Shown one piece after another: positions 1 to 6,680 of a DNA stretch of 11,077 bases (positions are counted from its first letter, which is position 1; the number at the start of each line of letters is the position of its first letter). Both the position numbers and the translations under genes were made by a program. The stretch is taken from assembly GCA_964011675.1 (NCBI GenBank), contig CAXGPR010000106.1:1-11077 (forward strand), given 5' to 3'. The stretch comes from GCA-2693325 sp964011675 (GTDB lineage Bacteria > Latescibacterota > UBA2968 > UBA8231). The notes under the pieces are model-generated. The model was not told where the DNA came from. It saw nothing but the letters and a program-made list of their open reading frames with translations, and searched no databases.

Positions 1-208
1 TACGTTAGCTGGGGGCTTTCTCTTTGCCCATAGGCGATCCGACCCACTTTAGCCTCTATCATCGATTGGCCTTGTGTTGATAGTGACAAAAGATGGGACA
101 TTATTAATGATTAATCCGTATATGTAGTATGAATTTGGGAGTATAGCGAGCGTGAGAAAAGTGAAATTGACCGAACAATAACAAGATTTATTCCAAGAGT
201 TATGTGTA
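1..208. other. Non-coding flank without a supported gene
   Basis: This stretch lies downstream of the minus-strand HAD phosphatase gene and reaches the window edge. I see no open frame with a recognisable protein, no tRNA or rRNA shape and no clear terminator. The only small structures are an AT-rich palindrome at 103-115 (two ATTAAT copies around one G) and a 4-pair GGGC/GCCC element near 12-30, both too weak to name. A minus-strand open frame from 288 to 49 overlaps the end of the phosphatase gene in another frame and resembles nothing I know. Confidence 0.5.
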
Positions 209-892
209 TCATTCTTCCGTAAGAGAAGGATGGCCAATTTGGTCGAAAAACGTATTGGGTAATTCTGTATAATCGGTGATAAGGCCAACAGCTAAGTCAG
301 CGGGAGGTGGTGGCGCATTGTGTAAAACAGCGATGGCTGGCATGCCTGCTGCACGGGCAGCCTGTAGTCCGGGAGTAGAATCTTCAAAGACCAGGCACTG
401 TGCGGGCGGTATATTGAGTCGCTCTGCAGCCAGCTGATAACAAGATGGGTGAGGCTTTGATTCTGTATAATCTTCGCTGCTTATAAAAAAAGAGCAGGCA
501 GATTCTAATTCGGCGTTCCGTAGGAAATTCTCTACTACATCAGTATTACTTCCTGTAACAATGGACGTTGGGAAATGTTTGCTGGCGGCAAGGAAGGTCT
601 CTCGAGCGGCTGGGACTAGAGGAGGAGGTGCGTGTTGGGATAGCTCGGAAAAGCGCGTTGAAAGTACTTTAATCGTATTCTCAAAGTCGTCTAGAGGAGT
701 GAACAAATCGCTTAACTTCAGAGCAATACTTTGCCAACTTATGCCGTGAAACTGACGTAGGTCTAGGTTAGATGCAGACAGAGCGTGCTCGTTTAATAGA
801 TCTATAATGACGCGCTCTGTGAGCGATTCTGAATCCATAAGCGTACCGTCCAGATCAAATAATACGGCCCGTATAGATACTAGTTTTTTCAT
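209..892 (-). CDS. HAD-superfamily phosphatase, beta-phosphoglucomutase-like (subfamily IA)
   Basis: A 227-residue soluble, cytoplasmic haloacid-dehalogenase-fold protein, the usual length for subfamily IA sugar-phosphate phosphatases and phosphoglucomutases. All four family motifs are visible. Motif I is FDLDGT, with nucleophile Asp13 and acid/base Asp15. Motif II is SIVTGS (Thr113). Motif III is SKPHP (Lys146). Motif IV is FEDSTPG (Glu170/Asp171, magnesium binding). The helical cap lies between about residues 20 and 90. The family removes or moves phosphate on small phosphorylated metabolites; the substrate cannot be read from the sequence. The ATG at 890-892 fits, because motif I follows at the normal distance, but no good Shine-Dalgarno sequence precedes it. 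It follows the PhyH-like gene by 38 bases on the same strand, so the two are probably co-transcribed. That would make a phosphate ester connected with the PhyH product a reasonable but unproven substrate. Confidence 0.9.
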   Translation of the reverse strand: MKKLVSIRAVLFDLDGTLMDSESLTERVIIDLLNEHALSASNLDLRQFHGISWQSIALKLSDLFTPLDDFENTIKVLSTRFSELSQHAPPPLVPAARETFLAASKHFPTSIVTGSNTDVVENFLRNAELESACSFFISSEDYTESKPHPSCYQLAAERLNIPPAQCLVFEDSTPGLQAARAAGMPAIAVLHNAPPPPADLAVGLITDYTELPNTFFDQIGHPSLTEE

Positions 893-930
893 AGGATAGT
901 TAGCGTTTTTTTGGTTGTGTTATCTGTTTT

Positions 931-1734
931 TTAGTGTAGAGTTACGGTATCCAATTGGGCAATGGCCTTGGTTTCGGTGTAATGAGCCGATGCCATGAGC
1001 TCTATTGTTTCGGGAGATAGACGCTCTTTGACGGAGTCGGGTAGCGCATAGGATTGTCCTTTAAACTGAGGTCGGTAGCGCAGTACGAGCGTGCGGCGCA
1101 TACGATCTTTGGGACGCCACTGCAGCGTGCCGTGGGCAACCATTTCAGTCATAATAATGGCGTCGCCCGCTTTGGGCGTGACGTTTACTATCCCCGACGG
1201 CAGCGGCGCATCGTCTTTTAAGAGATCTGCATCAAAAAATTCTGTTGGACGTGGGAAGGCTGCTTTGTGTGAACCGGGTACTACGAGTAGGCCGCCGTCG
1301 CCCGGGTATACATCATCAAAATAGGGAAAAATGACAAAGTCATCGCAGAAGATACGACCCTCTCGCGTGTCGTAGCGCGTGCTTTGCCAGCCGTAGTCTT
1401 CTCGGGCGCAGTGCAAGTTAAGCGGAGCATGTTTATGGGTGTCAACCAGCAGCGTGCCGCGAGAAAATGCCGGCCTATCATGTGTGAATTCTCGTATTAT
1501 GGGCCACAGCGCCGGATGCACGACAATTGACTCCAGCGCCTTATCAAAGGCAAATCCGTTTTCATAACTTTTACCATCAGCAGAGCGGGCAAAACCTTCG
1601 GGCATTTGGTCATCAGGCATCGCCATGTAGCGATCTATAGCATTTCGTCCGGCAGATAATTGTCCGGGGGTTAAAACGTTCGGTATGTGTAAGAATCCAT
1701 GGAGGTCAAAAAGATAGCGTTGAGTCGGTGTCAT
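931..1734 (-). CDS. PhyH-family Fe(II)/2-oxoglutarate oxygenase-like protein with an H-x-A iron motif
   Basis: A 267-residue cytoplasmic protein of the phytanoyl-CoA dioxygenase family. The N-terminus (TPTQRYLFDLHGFLHIPNVL) is the standard family opening. The central signature PGDGGLLVVPGSHKA lies at 144-158, the distal histidine is His201 in AHGTLQW, and Arg213/Arg214 are candidates for binding the 2-oxoglutarate carboxylate. The proximal motif, normally H-x-D, reads His108-Cys109-Ala110 (codons at 1405-1413). The iron-binding aspartate is therefore replaced by alanine, while the 93-residue spacing to the distal histidine matches the family. That change occurs in Fe/2OG halogenases and also in poorly characterised PhyH relatives, so hydroxylase activity should not be assumed. 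Glu112 or Asp113 might serve instead. The ATG at 1732-1734 is preceded by a G-rich but non-canonical ribosome site at 1744-1749. It heads a likely two-gene unit with the HAD phosphatase and diverges from the kinase-like gene. Confidence 0.88.
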   Translation of the reverse strand: MTPTQRYLFDLHGFLHIPNVLTPGQLSAGRNAIDRYMAMPDDQMPEGFARSADGKSYENGFAFDKALESIVVHPALWPIIREFTHDRPAFSRGTLLVDTHKHAPLNLHCAREDYGWQSTRYDTREGRIFCDDFVIFPYFDDVYPGDGGLLVVPGSHKAAFPRPTEFFDADLLKDDAPLPSGIVNVTPKAGDAIIMTEMVAHGTLQWRPKDRMRRTLVLRYRPQFKGQSYALPDSVKERLSPETIELMASAHYTETKAIAQLDTVTLH

Positions 1735-1784
1735 ATGAATTTTCCCGCCGGGTAGTTGTTTTTTTATTTTTCGTGAACGCCTAC

Positions 1785-1813
1785 ATTTTAGTGATCTGTT
1801 GTCTAATCGTCCA
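1785..1813 (-). promoter_or_regulatory. Candidate sigma70-type promoter for the PhyH-like/HAD unit
   Basis: Read on the minus strand, TGGACG (1808-1813, four of six matches to TTGACA) is followed after exactly 17 bases by TAAAAT (1785-1790, five of six matches to TATAAT). Transcription would begin near 1778 and give an untranslated leader of about 44 bases before the PhyH-like start codon. The position and spacing are right, but this is a by-eye match and host sigma factor preferences are unknown. Confidence 0.45.
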
Positions 1814-1870
1814 GAGGAACAGTCGGTTCAGGCTATTTTTTGGTGTTCGTTATTAAACGCTCTTAGGCGT

Positions 1871-1875
1871 AGGGG
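1871..1875 (+). promoter_or_regulatory. Ribosome binding site of the kinase-like gene
   Basis: AGGGG lies 9 bases before the ATG at 1885-1887 and 12 bases before a second, adjacent ATG at 1888-1890. The spacing favours the first ATG, though the two starts differ by only one residue. Confidence 0.5.
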
Positions 1876-1884
1876 TTCTGTTCC

Positions 1885-2928
1885 ATGATGCATATAAACT
1901 TTAATGCCATTGTTGAAGCCGCCTGGTACGCTTACGATTCTTCACGTGCCGTTCAGTCTATCACCGATATAAGCGCAATGGTGTCGACCAATCATGTATT
2001 TCGTCTACGTTTGGAAGACGATACAATGGTTATTGCTAAATTTTCTTATTTTGGCACTTATGAAGATTTTGTAGAAGACCATTCGTTGATCAATGCGTTA
2101 GCCAATAACTTGCCCGAACCTTTCGACAACATACTTTCTCGCTCTTTACTGCGTAAAAACGAACTTTTTACCTATCGTCATCAGGATGGATTACTCGATT
2201 CGTGGGTCGTTTTCTACAATCCGATTCGCGTAGCGGAAAAACTTCCGCGCATTCTTAATGAATCGCAAATTAAATTGTTGGGCAATGAGATAGCCCACTT
2301 TCATCAATCCTGTTACCGTCTGCGTAATATCTTGCCCGATTGGTCGAAAACTTTGAAAGGGGATATGCTACGCTTGTTGTCGTATTTAGATACAGAAGAT
2401 GGACAGTTTCGACACGGAAGTACTGTTGATGAGATACGGCGTCAGGTAGAACTGTTTGATAGTAATATGGAAAAGTTGAAGGCTTATGATTGGGATTCTA
2501 CTCCGGTGTTTGTGGATTGGAATATTGGCAACTTCTCCGTCACGAAAGAAACAAAACTCTTCTCTCGTTGGGACTATGATTGGTTTCGAATGAGCTCTCG
2601 CGTATTAGATTTCTACTTTTTAAGTAGAGTGTGCTCAACAGTGGGGGATCGCACGATTTTTTCTTATCTGATCGATCCTATAATGGAACCGCGCTTCTTG
2701 ATATTTCTCAAGGAATATCATTCAGTCTATCCACTCTCGCGTGATGAAGTGCTTTTTATTAAAGAAGCCTATCGCTTTTTTATTCTGAACTATGTCGTAA
2801 AATATGGTCATTATTTTTTTCATGAACTTTATGCGACTAAGCTACAGAGAGAAGCGTTTGAGCTGTACTTCCCTAATCTAGAAACACAGTTTAATCCCGA
2901 ACCAATATTTAAGGCATTAGATCTTTAG
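1885..2928 (+). CDS. Aminoglycoside-phosphotransferase-fold (APH/choline-kinase-like) protein
   Basis: A 347-residue cytoplasmic protein that reads as a small-molecule kinase of the APH/choline kinase/homoserine kinase fold. The N-lobe shows NHVFRLRL at 36-43 and VIAK with Lys52 as the likely ATP-binding lysine. The C-lobe has FVDWNIGNF at 199-207, which lines up with the H-x-D-x4-N Brenner motif. Asp201 (catalytic base) and Asn206 (metal) are kept, but the leading histidine is Phe199. The metal-binding DFG-like element is WDYDWF at 219-224 (Asp220 or Asp222), followed by RVLDFYFLSR, as in the family's C-terminal part. Length fits the family (about 300-350). The substrate is unknown; antibiotic, choline, sugar or amino-acid phosphorylation are all possible. 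The stop codon is one base from the next gene, a HAD phosphatase-fold protein, so kinase and phosphatase are made together. The gene is visibly more AT-rich than the flanking PhyH-like and transporter genes. Confidence 0.72.
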   Translation: MMHINFNAIVEAAWYAYDSSRAVQSITDISAMVSTNHVFRLRLEDDTMVIAKFSYFGTYEDFVEDHSLINALANNLPEPFDNILSRSLLRKNELFTYRHQDGLLDSWVVFYNPIRVAEKLPRILNESQIKLLGNEIAHFHQSCYRLRNILPDWSKTLKGDMLRLLSYLDTEDGQFRHGSTVDEIRRQVELFDSNMEKLKAYDWDSTPVFVDWNIGNFSVTKETKLFSRWDYDWFRMSSRVLDFYFLSRVCSTVGDRTIFSYLIDPIMEPRFLIFLKEYHSVYPLSRDEVLFIKEAYRFFILNYVVKYGHYFFHELYATKLQREAFELYFPNLETQFNPEPIFKALDL

Positions 2929-2929
2929 T

Positions 2930-3778
2930 ATGGAAATAATCGATTTTGGTAAAGTTGCTAGTCGCTATAAGGTCATATTTTTCGATGCATACGGTGTGCT
3001 GAAAAATTCTCTTGGTATACTTAATGGTATTGATCGTACATTTGACTTTTTGCTAAATATGGATATCGATTTCTATGTTGTTACAAATGATGCTTCGCGT
3101 AGTCCCAAGAGTCTAGCGGATGCTTATATTGAGCAAGGTTTAGCGGTTATCGATTCCAGTAAGATCATTTCTTCGGGCATGTTAGCTACCGAGTACCTGC
3201 GCCTTAAAGTGAAAAAGGGGGGTGTAGCTTATTTGGGTACGGAGGCCTCTGCACACTATCTGCAAGAGGTCGGTCTGCATACAATGTCTATTGCTGACGT
3301 GGATCTGGATGCGTGTGAAGATATCAATGCCTTAGTTTTTCTGGACGATGAAGGCTTTGATTGGAATCGTGACATCAACAAGATTGTTAATCTGTTGCGG
3401 ATGCGAAATATACCGGCTATCGTCGCCAATACAGACCGATCATATCCGGTCTCCAGTAAAGAGGTGGCTGTTGCTATTGGTGGTGTTGCTGATATGGTAG
3501 AGGCTATTACGGGCCGTCGATTTATTAAATTTGGTAAGCCCGATGCACAGATGTTCATATTCGCTTATGATCATTCGCAAAGGGCACAAGAAGTTGGTAA
3601 AGAGCAGATACTTATGGTGGGAGATACGCTGACGACCGACATATTGGGCGGCAATAAATTTGGCATTGATACAGCTCTTGTATTATCCGGTAATACACTG
3701 CGCGGATCAGCTGCTGAACAGATTCACTCTACGGGTATTATTCCTGATTATATCTGTGGTAGCGCCGTAATAAATTGA
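2930..3778 (+). CDS. HAD-IIA (NagD-like) hydrolase-fold protein with a D-A-Y motif I
   Basis: A 282-residue cytoplasmic protein matching the NagD/4-nitrophenylphosphatase group of the HAD superfamily in motif order and length. Motif I is FFDAYGVL with nucleophile Asp19. Motif II is VVTNDASRS (Thr52). Motif III is FGKPDAQMF (Lys203). Motif IV is MVGDTLTTD (Asp232, Asp237). The C2-type cap lies between motifs II and III, roughly residues 80-195. The second aspartate of motif I, normally the acid/base of the phosphatase reaction, is Tyr21. Some HAD-IIA relatives have an aromatic residue here and their reactions are not well known, so 'phosphatase' is provisional. The start ATG is one base after the kinase-like gene's stop. 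The nearest purine-rich sequence (AAGG at 2911-2914) is too far away, so translation is probably coupled. It is convergent with the transporter operon. Confidence 0.82.
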   Translation: MEIIDFGKVASRYKVIFFDAYGVLKNSLGILNGIDRTFDFLLNMDIDFYVVTNDASRSPKSLADAYIEQGLAVIDSSKIISSGMLATEYLRLKVKKGGVAYLGTEASAHYLQEVGLHTMSIADVDLDACEDINALVFLDDEGFDWNRDINKIVNLLRMRNIPAIVANTDRSYPVSSKEVAVAIGGVADMVEAITGRRFIKFGKPDAQMFIFAYDHSQRAQEVGKEQILMVGDTLTTDILGGNKFGIDTALVLSGNTLRGSAAEQIHSTGIIPDYICGSAVIN

Positions 3779-3851
3779 CTTATACTGTTTTGCATATGTG
3801 GTCACGGGCTTTCTGCTTCGCGTGATTTCTGTTAGTCAAGAATACTTTGTT

Positions 3852-4973
3852 CTATCTTTCATATGGGTCAGCAGCATCGCGGATTCCATCCCCGACAAAA
3901 TTAAAAGCTAAGACAGCTACTATGACAAAGACGGCTGGTGTGAGCAGCCAGGGTTGCATGGCTACCGCTTGCACGTTTTGAGCCTCTTGTAGAAGTACTC
4001 CCCAACTAGTAATGGGAGAGCGCAGACCAAGACCAAGAAAGCTCAAAGCGGTCTCTCCTAGAATCATGCCGGGTAGTGCTAAAGTTAGGCTGACAACTAT
4101 GTGACTTGTAAAACCAGGTAGAAGATGGCGTCCCATTATACGTCGTTTGCTCGCTCCCATCAGAACAGCAGCCATTGCATAGTCTTCTTCGCGCAGAGTA
4201 AGTATTTTGCCTCGAACAACGCGAGCTAGGTCGGTCCATCCGAGAAAAGATAGAACGACGGTGATACCAAAATAAACTTGCAAGGGAGACCAGGTAGATG
4301 GCAACGCGGCTGATAAGGCCATCCACAATGGAATAGAAGGAAAAGAACGCAATATTTCGATCAGACGCTGTATAACGTTGTCTAACCATCCACCGTAATA
4401 GCCTGATATGGCGCCGATTGTCAACCCAAAAATAAAGCTTAGGACGACGCCAATAAGTCCGATCGTGAGTGATATGCGCGCGCCGTAAAGAATGCGCGTT
4501 AATAGGTCGCGTCCCAGTGAATCAGTTCCTAAGAGAAAAAGCGTTCCTCCTTTATCAACTCCGATAAAATGGCGGTCTGTTTCGAATATGCCCATGAATC
4601 GATAGGGCGTGCCACGCGCGAAGAAGCGCAGGGGATAAATATGCTGCCGATCTTCCGCATAGACCTTACGCAACGTTTCAGGATGACGAATGCCTTTAAG
4701 GCTGTATACAAAAGGGATTAGGTGTAGGCCATCTGGGCCGATCCAGTGCAAACGCTGCGGTGGAGCATAAATATAGTCGATGTGCTGATCTTCTAATCCG
4801 TAAGGCGATAGAAAATCGCAAAAGAGCGCACTAAGATATAGCGCTAAAACTATTAAACCAGACCAGACGGCCAAACGGTGTTTAGTAAACTTGCGTGCCA
4901 TGAGTTGCCACTGAGAAGCCGTATATATGTCTTCGTCGTTATTGGCACGATCTGTATTTTCCGATTCAATCAT
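3852..4973 (-). CDS. ABC transporter inner-membrane permease, OppC/DppC type
   Basis: A 373-residue integral membrane protein, one of the two permease halves of a peptide/nickel-type (family 5) importer. A cytoplasmic N-tail leads to the first membrane segment at about 34-54. A long extracytoplasmic insert of about 90 residues (57-147) follows, ending in the family hallmark LGTDSLGRD (148-156). The remaining membrane helices lie between about 165 and 365. The cytoplasmic EAA loop that docks on the ATPase is at about 265-290 (MAAVLMGASKRRIMGRHLLP). ETALSFLGLGL (about 307-317) and the C-terminal VGDGIRDAADP are typical OppC/DppC sequences. E. coli homologues are near 300 residues, and the extra length is the insert. 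Its ATG overlaps the preceding PhyH stop (ATGA, 4970-4973) with no ribosome site, so translation is probably coupled. It is the last gene of the operon, separated from its OppB partner by two unrelated genes. Confidence 0.95.
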   Translation of the reverse strand: MIESENTDRANNDEDIYTASQWQLMARKFTKHRLAVWSGLIVLALYLSALFCDFLSPYGLEDQHIDYIYAPPQRLHWIGPDGLHLIPFVYSLKGIRHPETLRKVYAEDRQHIYPLRFFARGTPYRFMGIFETDRHFIGVDKGGTLFLLGTDSLGRDLLTRILYGARISLTIGLIGVVLSFIFGLTIGAISGYYGGWLDNVIQRLIEILRSFPSIPLWMALSAALPSTWSPLQVYFGITVVLSFLGWTDLARVVRGKILTLREEDYAMAAVLMGASKRRIMGRHLLPGFTSHIVVSLTLALPGMILGETALSFLGLGLRSPITSWGVLLQEAQNVQAVAMQPWLLTPAVFVIVAVLAFNFVGDGIRDAADPYER

Positions 4974-5818
4974 TTGTAAATTGGCGCTGTGAAAACGTCG
5001 TTAAATTCACCGCGTTCGCGAGCACGCATATATGATCGCTCGTAAGGGGATTCGCGTAGTCGAGTCGGGCTGTTACGTACGTCAAAAGGCATATCAAAAG
5101 ACTGGGGATAGTGGCTGTAAATCATCAGACGGCGCGGCCGACCAGAGACGTTGGGACGCGAGTTATGGACGACCAATACGTGAAATATCATAAAAGATCC
5201 GGCGGGTGCAATCATGTCGATTCCACCGGCGTGATCGATTAGATTTGGCATTACTTCGAGGCCGTTTTCCATTTTTTGGTGTTCCAAGTGGCTCTTATGA
5301 GATCCCGGCCATATGCGCAACGGGCCGTTTTCAGGAGTACAGTCATCGAGTAAGAGCGCTGAAGAAAGCACGCTCTGCGGATAGCCTTGCGCCGCGTAAT
5401 AAGCCCAGTCGTTGTGTACGGGGAAGTAGTCGTCTATGTCGCGAATGGGAAGACCCTCTACTATACTGTTTAGAGGCTGTTTATAGTTGAGTTTTTCTTC
5501 CATTAAAACCGGATCTTCACCCATTATCTGCCGTAGAGGATGGACCATTCGCTCGTCGGCAATTGCTTTGCTGAAGTCTAGAGACAGATCGTTAATAGGC
5601 TGAATTTTACGGACAGTTTGAACGCCCTTAGAAGAGCGACGCCAGTCGAGGCGGCTGCTAAGACGATTGTGCATAATGGACGAGTTGATTATGAGCTCGA
5701 GCAGGTAGTCGGACTCGGCTTTAAGAGTTTCTAATTCCTCCTGGGAAAAGACATTCTCTAAGATTAAATACCCGTTTTCGTTAAAAAATTCGATTTGTTC
5801 ACGCGATAGTTCAGTCAT
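4970..5818 (-). CDS. PhyH-family Fe(II)/2-oxoglutarate dioxygenase with a complete iron site
   Basis: A 282-residue soluble dioxygenase of the phytanoyl-CoA/ectoine hydroxylase family. It uses Fe(II), oxygen and 2-oxoglutarate to oxidise a small molecule, usually by hydroxylation. The family opening (REQIEFFNENGYLILENVFS) is at 6-25. The proximal iron motif HND gives His135 and Asp137. The core signature ENGPLRIWPGSHK is at 163-175. The distal ligand is His218 in VVHNSRPN, and Arg229, eleven residues on, is the expected 2-oxoglutarate anchor. It should therefore be catalytically complete, unlike the PhyH-like protein at 931-1734. The substrate is unknown. It sits one base after the EamA transporter and overlaps the OppC-type permease by four bases, which ties its job to transport, most simply oxidation of the imported compound. 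Confidence 0.93.
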   Translation of the reverse strand: MTELSREQIEFFNENGYLILENVFSQEELETLKAESDYLLELIINSSIMHNRLSSRLDWRRSSKGVQTVRKIQPINDLSLDFSKAIADERMVHPLRQIMGEDPVLMEEKLNYKQPLNSIVEGLPIRDIDDYFPVHNDWAYYAAQGYPQSVLSSALLLDDCTPENGPLRIWPGSHKSHLEHQKMENGLEVMPNLIDHAGGIDMIAPAGSFMIFHVLVVHNSRPNVSGRPRRLMIYSHYPQSFDMPFDVRNSPTRLRESPYERSYMRARERGEFNDVFTAPIYK

Positions 5819-5819
5819 G

Positions 5820-6677
5820 TTAACCCACCTTGATGAGCACTAGGCCTGCAGCGATAGATAGTACGCCAGCTAGTTTGAGTGGTGTGTATCTTTCACCCAA
5901 AAAAACAAAACCGATCAGTGCGCCTATAACAACTGATGATTCGCGTGCGGCGACTATATAGCTGACGGGACCTAGGGTATAGGCATACAGTATAAGTAAG
6001 TAAGCTCCCATCGAGCTTACGCCAATAAAAGCTATGTGTTTGTAGTGTGTGCGCATAGTGGTCCACAAGGTGCCGCGGCGCTGGGCCCAGACAAAAGGCC
6101 AGCGTAAGAGTGAAGCAATAATCATCATGCCGGTTATGAAGTATAATGGATGAATTAGGGTGACGCCGATTTTGTCGACAAGCGAATAGGCGACGATCGA
6201 CAGTCCGACTGACAGCGCTAGAAATACGTTGCGGCGTTGCGGTAAACTGTTGCGTAGCGCCGGTAAGCTAATCAAGCTAATGCCTACCAAGACGAGGGCT
6301 ATACCCATTCCACCGAAAAGAGATATTTTTTCACCCAGGAGTATTACACCTCCAAATGCCGTTAGTCCAACGCCTGAACCGCGCGAAATGGGATAGACTA
6401 ACGAAATTTCACCTCCCTCGTAGGACCATGACAGCAGAGCATAGTAAAATGCGTGTATGACGCCGGTCGCTATAAGGCATAACAGCGCTATTGGGTTCAG
6501 AACTGGCGGACCGTTCTGAACCCAGATATAAATGCAGGGTGGAATCATAACGATCATGCCTACGGCAAATGCTAGCCACATGACGGCTATGTCACCAGCG
6601 ACATGGCGAGCTGCTGCGTTCCATAATGCGTGGATAACAGCGGCGATCATAACCCATACCCAGACTTCAGCACTCAT
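5820..6677 (-). CDS. EamA/drug-metabolite-transporter family membrane protein
   Basis: A 285-residue hydrophobic protein with about ten predicted membrane segments in two repeated EamA-like halves (about 8-137 and 150-283), the usual size for the DMT superfamily. Each half ends in the characteristic pattern of a helix followed by Gly-Glu and a basic residue: LLGEKIS near 113-119 and FLGERYTP near 259-266. HALWNAAAR (16-24), YPISRGSG (95-102) and ARESSVV (244-250) are typical of this group. Members export or exchange amino acids, nucleotide sugars or other small metabolites across the inner membrane; the substrate cannot be inferred. Start ATG at 6675-6677 has AAGGA 7 bases upstream. The gene lies 3 bases after the OppB-type permease stop and 1 base before the PhyH start. 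An EamA gene inside an oligopeptide ABC operon is unusual and suggests export or exchange of a product of the imported compound. Confidence 0.92.
   Translation of the reverse strand: MSAEVWVWVMIAAVIHALWNAAARHVAGDIAVMWLAFAVGMIVMIPPCIYIWVQNGPPVLNPIALLCLIATGVIHAFYYALLSWSYEGGEISLVYPISRGSGVGLTAFGGVILLGEKISLFGGMGIALVLVGISLISLPALRNSLPQRRNVFLALSVGLSIVAYSLVDKIGVTLIHPLYFITGMMIIASLLRWPFVWAQRRGTLWTTMRTHYKHIAFIGVSSMGAYLLILYAYTLGPVSYIVAARESSVVIGALIGFVFLGERYTPLKLAGVLSIAAGLVLIKVG
5825..5831 (-). promoter_or_regulatory. Strong ribosome binding site of the operon PhyH gene
   Basis: AAGGTGG on the minus strand lies 6 bases before the ATG at 5816-5818, inside the last codons of the EamA gene. It is the strongest Shine-Dalgarno sequence in the operon and it fixes the start codon. 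Confidence 0.65.
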
Positions 6678-6680
6678 GCA

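Larger units (their letters stand above)
1735..1884. promoter_or_regulatory. Divergent intergenic control region
   Basis: This 150-base gap separates the start codons of the minus-strand PhyH-like gene and the plus-strand kinase-like gene, so it must hold promoters for both units unless one is read from further away. A good minus-strand promoter is visible (separate entry). For the plus strand I see a ribosome site but no convincing promoter; TATTTT and TATTAA near 1834-1856 lack matching -35 elements. A 7-base inverted repeat (ACGCCTA at 1777-1783, TAGGCGT at 1864-1870) flanks the region, but it is too short and too widely spaced to call an operator. Confidence 0.6.

Noticed and set aside
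103..115. Palindrome ATTAATGATTAAT
   Set aside because: Such short A/T-only palindromes are common in AT-rich intergenic DNA, and no promoter or gene start lies beside it.
49..288. Small minus-strand open frame (79 codons) at the left edge
   Set aside because: It overlaps the end of the HAD phosphatase gene by about 80 bases in another frame, has no recognisable features and no convincing ribosome site.
1777..1870. Inverted repeat ACGCCTA/TAGGCGT in the divergent promoter region
   Set aside because: Arms of 7 bases separated by 80 bases are expected by chance, and the right arm adjoins the ribosome site of the kinase-like gene.
3779..3851. Possible bidirectional terminator between the convergent units (TCACG and CGTGA arms near 3802-3826)
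   Set aside because: The stem has only 5 pairs with a 14-base loop, and neither strand shows a clean T-run directly after it.
4006..4389. 127-codon minus-strand frame inside the OppC-type permease gene
   Set aside because: It is an out-of-frame reading of a clearly conserved membrane protein; its Ser/Arg/Tyr-rich translation resembles no protein.
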